Under the pieces are notes generated by a model. That model was not told the DNA's origin. It ran no database searches and saw only the letters and a program-made list of their open reading frames with translations. Of a stretch of 64,000 nt of DNA, positions 39,441-48,760 are shown in pieces; within the stretch, counting starts at the first letter, position 1, and every line of letters starts with the position of its first letter. The stretch is from the NCBI GenBank assembly GCA_014529385.2, contig CM043946.1, positions 19,113,077 through 19,177,076 on the forward strand, given 5' to 3'. The translations under genes and the position numbers were made by a program. The DNA is from Adiantum capillus-veneris. Its lineage: Eukaryota; Streptophyta; Polypodiopsida; Polypodiales; Pteridaceae.

Positions 39441-40450
39441 GCTAAATGGGAACATTCTTCATTAGTGAAATTTTGAACATAAATTATATTAGCACATACT
39501 TAAATATAATACAAATATTAACATATTAGCTATACTACTAATTTACTATAGCAGTTCTAGATTATGTCCCATACTATATTTAAGGTGCCAAAGGTTTGGC
39601 CTTATGGTCCTAGATTTAGCCAAGTGGTCAACACATATAGGACCAAGTGCACACTGTGCCACAAAACTTGGCCACCACTTCACTTGCCAAAGTTTAGGCC
39701 ACATGGTCAATCCTAACTTTCCAATGTTCTTATTATGTCACCTTTTGCCTCGTGGAAAACCTAGGCTTGTTTTCACATACTCAGGCACTTCAAGCCACAA
39801 TAAATTGTCATTACTCTTCGACAACCCTTTTGTTCAAGTCTTTGAAAAAACATTGTTTAAGGCCACCCTAAACCATTTTCATTTAGGGGTGTCTAAAACT
39901 AGCTTTTTGGCAATTCGAGAAGAAAATGGTCAAAGTTTTATACTTAGTTTTAACCACTTGACCAATTCAAATATTGGAAAGCAAGGTCTTGTAATACTTT
40001 TCTTTGGACATCACACATTAAAACTAGGTCCCTCACTTGTCCAAGCTATGCTCTAATACAATAAAGGGCTTTTGGTTTCAAGATGCACCACTTTCCCAAC
40101 CTTGATTCCATTAAAGAAGCTAGCTCTACTTAGACATTTAATAGCAAGGTCTTGCAGCAGTTCAGATTGAACATTTTCCATGGCAGCTAGGTCCACCACT
40201 TATCTAAGCTATGCTCTAATAGAGTAAGGGGGTTTTGGTTTCAAGATCCACCACTTGTCCAAACTTGATTTGGGAAGCAAGGTCCTATAATAGTTTTCTT
40301 TGGACATTCACCATTACAACTAAGTCCACCACTTCTCCAAGCTATGTTCTAATACACTAAGGAGGTTTTGGTTTCAAGGAGAACCACTTGTACGACTCTG
40401 TTTTTGGAAGTAAGGTCTTTACATAGTTCACCTTGGACCTTGGACATTGG
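39441..40450. other. Non-coding interval with scattered motif copies
   Basis: Divergent motif copies (CCACCACTT-type, for example near 40085, 40190, 40250 and 40325) in AT-rich sequence. A + frame at 39604-40056 is open for 150 codons but its protein is not recognisable and includes the motif; not called. Confidence 0.45.
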
Positions 40451-42665
40451 ATACTACAACTAAGCCCACCACTTGTCCAAGATATCCTCTATATATAGCC
40501 AAAGGGTTTGGGTTTCAAGATTCACCACTTTTCCAACCTTTCTTCCATTAAAGAAAGGAGGGGCTTTATAACTAGGTCCACCACTTGTCCAAGCTATGCT
40601 CTGATATGGAAAGGGGATTTTGGTTTCAAGGTCCACCACGTGTTCAACCTTGCAAGACTCAAGGGATACTTGGACATTGGAAAGCATAGTCCTATAGTAG
40701 TTGATAGGTGGCAGTGGGTATTACAACTAGGTCCAACCTATGCTCTCATATCGCAAAGAGGCTTTTCTTTCAAGGTCCACCACTTGTCCAACCTTGCTTC
40801 CATTAAAGAAATGAGGGGCTACGTAAACATTGGCAAGCAAGGTAGCAAGGTTCTAAGGTGTTTCACCTTGGATATTGGGCATTATAACTAGGTCCACCAC
40901 TTGTCCAAGCTATGCTCTGATAAAGAAAGGGGATTTTCGTTTAAAGGTCCACCATGTGTTCAAACTTTCTAATATAGAAAGGGGATTTTGGTTTCAAGGT
41001 CCACCACGTGTTCAACCTTGCAAGACTCAAGGGATACTTGGACATTGGAAAGCATAGTCCTATAGTAGTTGATAGGTGGCAGTGGGTATTACAACTAGGT
41101 CCAACCTATGCTCTCATATCGCAAAGAGGCTTTTCTTTCAAGGTCCACCACTTGTCCAACCTTGCTTCCATTAAAGAAATGAGGGGCTACGTAAACATTG
41201 GCAAGCAAGGTAGCAAGGTTCTAAGGTGTTTCACCTTGGATATTGGGCATTATAACTAGGTCCACCACTTGTCCAAGCTATGCTCTGATAAAGAAAGGGG
41301 ATTTTCGTTTAAAGGTCCACCATGTGTTCAACCTTTCTAATATAGAAAGGGGATTTTGGTTTCAAGGTCCACCACGTGTTCAACCTTGCAAGACTCAAGG
41401 GATACTTGGACATTGGAAAGCATAGTCCTATAGTAGTTGATAGGTGGCAGTGGGTATTACAACTAGGTCCAACCTATGCTCTCATATCGCAAAGAGGCTT
41501 TGCTTTCAAGGTCCACCACTTGTCCAACCTTGCTTCCATTAAAGAAATGAGGGGCTACGTAAACATTGGCAAGCAAGGTAGCAAGGTTCTAAGGTGTTTC
41601 ACCTTGGATATTGGGCATTATAACTAGGTCCACCACTTGTCCAAGCTATGCTCTGATAAAGAAAGGGGATTTTCGTTTAAAGGTCCACCATGTGTTCAAC
41701 CTTTCTAATATAGAAAGGGGATTTTGGTTTCAAGGTCCACCACGTGTTCAACCTTGCAAGACTCAAGGGATACTTGGACATTGGAAAGCATAGTCCTATA
41801 GTAGTTGATAGGTGGCAGTGGGTATTACAACTAGGTCCAACCTATGCTCTCATATCGCAAAGAGGCTTTGCTTTCAAGGTCCACCACTTGTCCAACCTTG
41901 CTTCCATTAAAGAAATGAGGGGCTACGTAAACATTGGCAAGCAAGGTAGCAAGGTTCTAAGGTGTTTCACCTTGGATATTGGGCATTATAACTAGGTCCA
42001 CCACTTGTCCAAGCTATGCTCTGATAAAGAAAGGGGATTTTCGTTTAAAGGTCCACCATGTGTTCAACCTTTCTAATATAGAAAGGGGATTTTTGTTTCA
42101 AGGTCCACCACGTGTTCAACCTTGAAAGACTCAAGGGATACTTGGACATTGGAAAGCATAGTCTTATAGTAGTTGATAGGTGGCAGTGGGTATTAAAACT
42201 AGGTCCAACCTATGCTCTTATATAGCAAAGAGGCTTTGGTTTCAAGGTCCACCACTTGTCCAACCTTACTTCCATTAAAGAAATGAGGGGCTACGTAAAC
42301 ATTGGCAAGCAAGGTAGCAAAGTCCTAAGGTATTTCACCTTGGATATTGGGCATTATAACTAGGTCCACCACTTGTCCAAGCTATGCTCTAATATAGAAA
42401 GGGGATTTTTGTTTCAAGGTCCACCACGTGTTCAACCTTGAAAGACTCAAGGGATACTTGGACATTGGAAAGCATAGTCCTATAGTAGTTGATAGGTGGC
42501 AGTGGGTATTACAACTAGGTCCACCACTTGTCCAACCTATGCTCTCATATAGCAAAGAGGCTTTGGTTTCAAGGTCCACCACTTGTCCAACCTTGCTTCC
42601 ATTAATATAGCAAGGAGGATTTGGTCTCAAGGTTCACCACTTGTCCAACCTATGCAAACCTTTTT
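40451..42665. repeat. 368-bp tandem array with forward motif copies
   Basis: The marker AAGGGGATTTTGGTTTCAAG falls near 40614, 40979, 41347 and 41715, with diverged copies near 42083 and 42397. Three consecutive spacings are exactly 368 bp and the central copies are almost identical, so amplification was recent. Each unit contains about five variants of the motif, including a CACGTG version (GGTCCACCACGTGTTCAA). The array ends about 80 bp before the exon of the DUF7869-like gene. Confidence 0.92.
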
Positions 42666-42745
42666 CATGTTGTAGCATGATTTTTGGTTTGAAGAGTATT
42701 TTTCTATAACTATGGATTTAACAATGTAATCTTTTTACTTACAGG

Positions 42746-45700
42746 ATGGACTTTGAATCTGGGGAGAAAGTACATATGATACTTGACAATGAAATCGTTG
42801 GTATTGGTTGTGTGTGTAGAACAGATCCAGATTCCACTTGTGGTGGTACAAAGATAGGGCTGGGAAATGTCTCCATACTAGTGGAGGAATGCTTGAAGGA
42901 TGTGGTCCTACCTTTTCCTACAATGGATACTTCATCTCTCCAAGGCTCATTATGGAGTGCTGTTCGATGGTCAAAGCTTCTTTTGCAATCTTTTGTATTA
43001 AATGGGAACTTAATTGATCCACACGAAAGCTACAATGGTGATGAAGAACATGATCATTCTGATCCTCTAGTTACAGATGCAATACCTATGACAAGCCCAG
43101 AATTTGAAGCAATGATTCGAGAGTCTTGGAGAAATCAGAGGGTCCTTTTAAAAGATGACACAATGATGCAAACCATGAATGAAGGGACCATCTTATATGT
43201 ATTTCCACATGATTATGTCAACTTTCAGGAACTTGGTCCTGATTGTGTGGGTGTGGGTATTGAAAGAGAAAATGCAAGCATTCATGATGTGGTTGAAGTG
43301 GGTAGCATCACTTTGCTAAAGTGGCCCATCAAGCAGACAACAATGTTGAATGGGAGCCCATTACAACGCTTTGTTCCTGTTGATGGCATGCATGCTACAT
43401 ATGAGGATGTATCCAACGATGGCAATGTTGGAAAAAAACTTGATGGGAGTAATGTTGTCCAGTTGTCAAGGAAGAGACGATACACTTTCATGAACAGGAC
43501 TCAAAAATCAAAAGCAGCACCAGCTTCGACTTTTTACCTTTCAAACAAATCAATTCAAAGGGTATCATGCATTGATTGTTGTGCACAAAAATGCTGCCAA
43601 TTTGCAGATCGTGATATGGTGACAAGGTTACGACAACAATTTTGGGGAGAGTCTCAAAAATCACGCACTAATTATGTTTATGATGTTCTTTCTATATGTT
43701 ATCAGAAAGATGAGAAGTCACGATACCAATTCAGGCTAAATGGCTCTATTGTTTGTTGTAGAGCATGGTATGAGCTACATGGAATACCAAAGACATCATT
43801 TTATCGATACAAGGAGAACTTTGAAAATGGTGTGCGCCAATATGTACATGGGAACACATGTACATTGAGAAGGGGACTTCAACATACTAGTTTAGCAAGA
43901 GCACTACTAAACGAGTTTGTGGAAAATAACTCTGAGAAAATGCCACATAGAAGTAGAACACTGCTAGATGGCTCAAGAGAGACTCAATTGGTGATTCCAT
44001 CAACATACAAACAAGTGGATATTTTATGTGAAATCAACACGACACTTGACCAAATGGGCTATGAGAAGAAGCTATCCCAATCTTCTTTTGGTAGAATTTG
44101 GAACAAAGAGTACCCACATGTCACTTTAACAAAGACGAGTGAGTTCTCTAAGTGCAATATTTGTAGCTCAATCAAGGCAAGGTTAGAAGCTAAACCTTCT
44201 CTTGAAGAGAGAGCTCTTCTCTTGAGGGAGAGAGAAGTTCACATGGCACAACAAAAGAGTTGCAGAAGCCTATATTATGCATGGCGCACGTATTCAGAAA
44301 CTCAACCACAAAAATATGTATGCATAATCCATGATAAGATGGATCAAAAGAAGACTGCCATTCCTAGATTACGCATTGTTCCCAAGGGTGTGGATTCAGG
44401 ATATAATCTGCAGGTGGCATTGATTGGCATGATCACTCATGGACATGGAGAAGGTCATTACGGACACTTTGTCTTGAATGGTTTGTGGCCAGCTGATCCA
44501 AATCTTACAATTGGCTCAATTGCTAATTGTTTACATAACCTCGAGAGGATAGATAAGCATCCTCTTGGTGATCTAGTAACAAATGGACTTCCAAGGAGCA
44601 ATATTTCACTACTACATGCTTTGAACTCAAGGGATGCTTTGGACTACCATAACTTGAGTGATGGAAAAGAGCCCATTGTGCAGTCGTCAGAAATTGCAGA
44701 AGAGGAATTGGGGTCAACATTTCGCAGATTGCCAGAGAACTTGTTGCTACAATTGGATAATTGTGCAGGGGAAAACAAAAATCGATACTTATTTGCCTAT
44801 TTGTCAATGCTTGTTGCAAGGGGTGTTTTCAAAACCATCCAGCTGGGATTTTTAATGGTTGGGCATACACATGAGGACATAGACGCCATGTTTAGTAGGT
44901 TTTCAGAGAAGTTGAGAGTTACACAAACCTATACTTTGCCACATTTGATGGATACATTACGAAACAGCTCATCTTCATCTCCAGCTCCATTTTTTCTCAC
45001 AAAGATCCCTGATTTCAAGCAATATTGTGATGGCTATCTTTGTGATGGACAAGACATACTTGTTGGACATTCCAAACCGCTTCAGTTCAGGTTCTTTATG
45101 CAAGATGAGACACCAATGATGCAATATAAGGCACATGTAGGTGTATCAAGTTGGAGTGGAAGTATTCGCCTTTGGAAAACAGACACAGAAGGCAAGCCAA
45201 TGTTACCACATGGAGATCCACCTCTAGTACAAATGGCGGAGTATGTCAAGGCCCACGAAGAAGTCATTTTGGGGCTAAAGAACTATATAAAATTTTGGAA
45301 AAATTTAGGGAATGGTTCAAGTATTCCGCGATATTATAGACCCGTGATAGATTATTGGAGTAAGGTAATTGAAGAGATTGGAAAAGCAATCATATCAGAG
45401 GGAGTCTTGTATGAAATGTTTTGGCCAAAAACTCAAGAATATTCTCATCTACAAAGCACTACAATGAATTTGCAACAAGGAGCAGAAAGATTCCTAGGCC
45501 TTGAAGAGTTGAATGATCATTTTTGTGGGCCTCAACGAGATAGGCCAAGGGAAGAGTTTGACCCTATGTCTGATGTGCACCAAGGTGACTTTCTTATGCT
45601 TGTTCCGAGTGACACAGAAATCTATCCAGTGTGGCTTGCAATGGCTTTATCTGACATTGATAATGAGCCTACATCACCAAACTACAGAAAACTCTTGATT

Positions 45701-45973
45701 CAATATTGGGCACCTTGCGCGAGAAAAAGTGGGATGACAGATACTCAAGCTTACAGTAATTGTTGGAAGGGTTATTGGGCTGTCAACTATAAGGACCCAC
45801 AAGTGTGGGAAACTATAGATGCAATTGTTTGGTCCTGGAGACCCAACAAAGAAGGACCATTTTCTAGAATAAAGATTCCAGAAAGACATGCTCTAAAAGC
45901 CAAAGAAGGCCTCACTCGTGCACATCAGCCACACTTGGATCAAAGTTCAGATATGGTATCAAATGTGGAGTAG
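42746..45973 (+). CDS. DUF8039/DUF7869-like protein, candidate transposase of the giant element
   Basis: 1075 codons open without interruption. A TTACAG acceptor ends at 42744, so an upstream leader exon is possible and ATG 42746 is the likeliest start. N-terminus (about 8-90): MILDNEIVGIGCV, then LPFPTM and AVRWSKLLL, resembling the DUF8039 domain seen in plant transposon proteins. Middle: CxxCC-type cysteines (CCAQKCC, about 277-283) and CNIC (about 470). Core: IIHDKMDQKK (about 526-535), LLQLDNCAGENKNRY (about 667-681) and VGHTHEDIDAMFSRF (about 705-719). These match the conserved blocks of DUF7869 proteins, and D...D...E/D spacing is compatible with an RNase H-fold DDE nuclease. C-terminus (about 950-1050): GDFLMLVPSD with a Trp-rich segment (YWAVNYKDPQVWE), possibly a reader-type beta domain. 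It lies 290 bp from the right terminal repeat, a usual place for a transposase. The catalytic role is inferred; a GT-AG exon structure upstream is unresolved. Confidence 0.75.
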   Translation: MDFESGEKVHMILDNEIVGIGCVCRTDPDSTCGGTKIGLGNVSILVEECLKDVVLPFPTMDTSSLQGSLWSAVRWSKLLLQSFVLNGNLIDPHESYNGDEEHDHSDPLVTDAIPMTSPEFEAMIRESWRNQRVLLKDDTMMQTMNEGTILYVFPHDYVNFQELGPDCVGVGIERENASIHDVVEVGSITLLKWPIKQTTMLNGSPLQRFVPVDGMHATYEDVSNDGNVGKKLDGSNVVQLSRKRRYTFMNRTQKSKAAPASTFYLSNKSIQRVSCIDCCAQKCCQFADRDMVTRLRQQFWGESQKSRTNYVYDVLSICYQKDEKSRYQFRLNGSIVCCRAWYELHGIPKTSFYRYKENFENGVRQYVHGNTCTLRRGLQHTSLARALLNEFVENNSEKMPHRSRTLLDGSRETQLVIPSTYKQVDILCEINTTLDQMGYEKKLSQSSFGRIWNKEYPHVTLTKTSEFSKCNICSSIKARLEAKPSLEERALLLREREVHMAQQKSCRSLYYAWRTYSETQPQKYVCIIHDKMDQKKTAIPRLRIVPKGVDSGYNLQVALIGMITHGHGEGHYGHFVLNGLWPADPNLTIGSIANCLHNLERIDKHPLGDLVTNGLPRSNISLLHALNSRDALDYHNLSDGKEPIVQSSEIAEEELGSTFRRLPENLLLQLDNCAGENKNRYLFAYLSMLVARGVFKTIQLGFLMVGHTHEDIDAMFSRFSEKLRVTQTYTLPHLMDTLRNSSSSSPAPFFLTKIPDFKQYCDGYLCDGQDILVGHSKPLQFRFFMQDETPMMQYKAHVGVSSWSGSIRLWKTDTEGKPMLPHGDPPLVQMAEYVKAHEEVILGLKNYIKFWKNLGNGSSIPRYYRPVIDYWSKVIEEIGKAIISEGVLYEMFWPKTQEYSHLQSTTMNLQQGAERFLGLEELNDHFCGPQRDRPREEFDPMSDVHQGDFLMLVPSDTEIYPVWLAMALSDIDNEPTSPNYRKLLIQYWAPCARKSGMTDTQAYSNCWKGYWAVNYKDPQVWETIDAIVWSWRPNKEGPFSRIKIPERHALKAKEGLTRAHQPHLDQSSDMVSNVE

Positions 45974-46249
45974 AATTATGTGGAGCTTCTATTGTGACTA
46001 TACTAGTCAATTTGTAAACAAAATCTTTTTTGTATCTTCCTTTGTTTTATGTAATTTATAGTTATTATTCAAATCCATGTGTTGTACATCCTCTTGACTT
46101 TTGGTGTTTATCAACACCACAATCCTATGAGATTTTCACTTTATTTACTAGCCACACACCTCAATTTTTCCCACTTTAAGTGGAAAATTCCCAAATTACA
46201 TGAATTCGGTCGATTTGGAGATTCCCATAATGTGAGATTTTTACCAAAA
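45974..46249. other. Right subterminal region: 3' untranslated sequence and hairpin
   Basis: Holds the putative 3' end of the + strand gene and a near-palindrome at 46162-46190 (TTTTTCCCACTTTA then AAGTGGAAAA). The TTTTCCCACTTTA half also abuts the left terminal repeat in the mirror orientation (1851-1863), making it a candidate subterminal binding site. Confidence 0.55.
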
Positions 46250-46265
46250 TACCTAATATGGTCTT
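46250..46265 (-). repeat. Right terminal inverted repeat of giant element
   Basis: Reads AAGACCATATTAGGTA on the minus strand from 46265 inward, identical to 1837-1852. Beyond base 16 the two ends diverge. Confidence 0.85.
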
Positions 46266-46269
46266 CTTT
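46266..46269. repeat. Target site duplication, right copy (CTTT)
   Basis: CTTT immediately outside the right terminal repeat, matching 1833-1836. In the minus-strand gag frame this supplies one codon (AAG) plus one base, exactly as at the left side. Confidence 0.8.
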
Positions 46270-47660
46270 CGTTCCCCTGTTGTCACTGTCTGAACTTTGC
46301 TTTTGGCTTGTTGCTTCTTCTTTTCCATGTACAGCTTTGCTGGGCAGTCCTTCACTAAATGACCAATGGCACATTGGTTGCAATATGTCACTATCTCAAT
46401 ATGTGCACCCTTTGGACGAGGCAGCTCTCCATAATACTGCTGATAATGGTTTCCTGTGGTATCTAGATACAGATATGACCTCTTCTTTGCATGGATGAAC
46501 CTGTAGATTACGACGACTTAGGTGTATCCACTGGCTTCGTCTCTTTACCCTCCATCGTCTTGTCCTTGAGAAGCTGAAAATAGCTTCCATTATTGCTTGC
46601 ATACAAGATCAAATCACTATCCATGCTTTCTAGAAGTTGTAATGCTAATTCTTCCATCAGTATATGGTCTTTGACATGGGGCTTCTGTATAGCCTTAGGG
46701 CTATGTTTCCGAGTTGATTTTTGCGAGGTTTGCACCGAGGGTGAAGATCGAACCGAATCTTTGTTTTTCGTTTCCCTGGATGGTGCTTTTGGATGGGGTC
46801 CAAGTATGTGACTTACATGTTGCCCACAATTGCTAAACTCATCCATATTTTTCACATCGGCTATTCCATAGTGCCTATCATATTTATCAACCACAATGAC
46901 ATCTTGACCTGACCTTCTACATTGGGCATTGTGAATTTCCAATGGTCTCTCCTCCGGCTTGGCATCTTCCAATGCTTCTTGAAATTCCACTTGGGCTCCT
47001 GAAAAAAACACTGCTTCTTGTAAAGCTGGACTTCTTAATACCACTCTTGAAGATATAGGGTCTCTTTGTTGAGTTTTAACTCTCCCCATCCGAGAGGGTT
47101 CCATATCTGATGTTGGCATCTCTTTAATGCCTGATGATATGACTTGTTGTGCTCTGTTAAGTAGCTCTTGAGACTGAGCTAGTTCTTTTTGAAGTTGTGC
47201 TATCTTCATAGCTGGTACTTCCGGCGTATTCTTTGTTTGTGCAATTTGGTGTGTTTGTGCTTTGTCTTGTGCTGGACGGTGCACGAGACTTGTGCCATGT
47301 CTTTTCATGTTGTGCCTTGTGTTGTGCCACCCATTTGTGCAGTGACAGTTGTAGTTGTTAACTCTTTATCTCATTGTCGATGTATTTTCCGTGCCTCATG
47401 TAAATTGATCCCAGGAAGTCTTCCATGAAATCTGGATGTGGGCGTAGTACATTCTTCGCTGTTTCAACTTCCACATATTGAGATGTCCGAGTTTCCTCTG
47501 TATCTTTCTTTGTCTTGATGTACAAATTCCGATTTATATCCTCATAGCATGGCAATCCTTTGTAATGGCCAATTAAATAGAGACCACTTTGCTCTCTTGT
47601 AATTTCTGTGGATGTACTTGAAGCTTCATCTTGGCTGGTCTGGTTCCTTTGAGATGCCAT
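46270..47660 (-). pseudogene. Retrotransposon gag-like region with degenerate zinc knuckle (right half of interrupted ORF)
   Basis: Three minus-strand frames together read as a gag-type protein: 47660-47358 (opens ATG GCA, MASQRNQTSQ, 100 aa), 47308-46508 (Gln/Lys-rich, coiled-coil-like KIAQLQKELAQSQELLNRAQ) and a frame from about 46500 to 46270 containing CNQCAIGHLVKDC. The last is a zinc knuckle with C-x2-C-x3-H-x4-C, one residue short of the canonical x4. Frame changes fall near 47330 and 46505. The frame is cut at 46270 by the giant element and resumes at 1832. It lies 3.2 kb downstream of a primer binding site on the same strand, giving the order LTR, PBS, leader, gag, protease. Confidence 0.65.
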
Positions 47661-48760
47661 TGCTTTTGTCTTGACTCCCTTGTTGTACCTGTTCAGTGAT
47701 AGCTCTTATTGCTTGCCTCAAAGATAATAAAAACTATTAGCACCCTTGTGTCGGTCTTTTTTGCTTGAGGTCCTTCAGCTTTTGTGGATGCCTTAATCTC
47801 TGAGTTTTCTGAACTGGGCTTTGCTTGAACTTCTTGAACTTCTAAGCTCCCTTGCTTGCCAGGGCTGATACTCTCTTGTCTGGCTGCTTGCTTTGCCTAG
47901 AGCTTTTTAGCAGGCCTCGGTCTATTGAAAGCACTGTGATAAGTTATGCAACTTACCACTATACTGCAATGACTGCTCCCTTCGTAGCGATTCTTGATTC
48001 GAGCTAACCTGTGTTCACTTTAGCACACAATCTGCAAAATTCTATTTATCTGGCAAACTTTTTCACAATGAATGTAAAACTTCTTGATGTGCCTTTGACG
48101 ACCACACGTGTTCCATTCGCTCAGAATGACTTTCAAGTTTTCTTTTAGTTGAACTAAACTTAAGCTAGCACAAGAGACTTATGCACAAGTCGCACTGATT
48201 TGCTAGCAAAAATCTTGTGTTAAAGTTCTCCAAACTTGCGACTGTTGTTGTAAAATCAAGAGTCCTTGTGTATGGTCTTACTGCTACTAGATTTGTGTAT
48301 GGACGTACACTTGGCCGTAGTTAACTTTTACACCTTTCCGCGGGTGACCAATGGTTTTCCCAAAAGATAATTTCAATTTGTTAACTTAGCAGTCTTCAAT
48401 ACCGTGACCGTTTTCTCACAATTCTTTCGAACTATCGGTTTTAGACACTCTTGACTTCCAGATGCATTTTGAGGCCCGAAACGACGTTTTTTTCAAAGTT
48501 GACCTAAACGGTTGACAAAGGCATACATTTAGTTCAAGTTTTACTCTAAGATCTGTAGAGTCGCTCTCAGGCTACATTTTGATATAAAAACTTTTCCGAT
48601 CCGATACCGTTTGTGAAAGTTATGGCCAAAATAGTGAAATGCAGTTTAGAATGGTCAAAATGAGTCCAAATTCAGTTTAAAAAGAAGATTTGGGATCTTT
48701 GTGACACTGTGAACACTCCTGTATGGTCAAAACTACAGTTGGACCCTAAAACTGGCCTAG
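47661..48760. other. 5' leader of minus-strand retroelement, first part
   Basis: No ORF of note. Lies between the gag start at 47660 and the palindrome-bearing leader. Confidence 0.45.

Larger units (their letters stand above)
1837..46265. mobile_element. Giant (44.4 kb) DNA transposon carrying transposase-like, ParB/methyltransferase-like, SET and FCP1-like modules
   Basis: Boundaries are set by a perfect 16-bp terminal inverted repeat (AAGACCATATTAGGTA at 1837-1852 on +, 46265-46250 on -), flanking CTTT duplications, and insertion into a single minus-strand retroelement ORF whose halves are in the same codon phase on both sides. Within these boundaries every non-coding interval is dominated by the GGTCCACCACTTGTCCAA motif, which I do not find outside them. 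Gene content: a DUF7869-like 1075-aa protein on + next to the right end, and a minus-strand multi-exon locus at 17-4.5 kb. A 4-bp duplication is reported for superfamilies such as Sola and Ginger, but the protein does not let me assign any known superfamily. Intactness is partial: the SET exon has a premature stop, while the transposase-like ORF is open end to end. Confidence 0.85.

Noticed and set aside
39604-40056. 150-aa + strand ORF
   Set aside because: It includes a repeat motif copy and has no recognisable domain; consistent with chance in repeat-derived DNA.
17040-42665. CRISPR-like array of short direct repeats
   Set aside because: Spacers are themselves repeated, spacing varies, no cas genes exist, and the context is a eukaryotic mobile element.
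43282-45889. Minus-strand ORFs opposite the DUF7869-like gene
   Set aside because: Shadows of a strongly coding + strand frame.
46079-46113. Possible second LTR end (TGTTGATAAACACC on minus strand)
   Set aside because: It shares only nine bases with the retroelement LTR end and lies inside the giant element's right boundary, so it cannot be the 3' LTR of the host retroelement.
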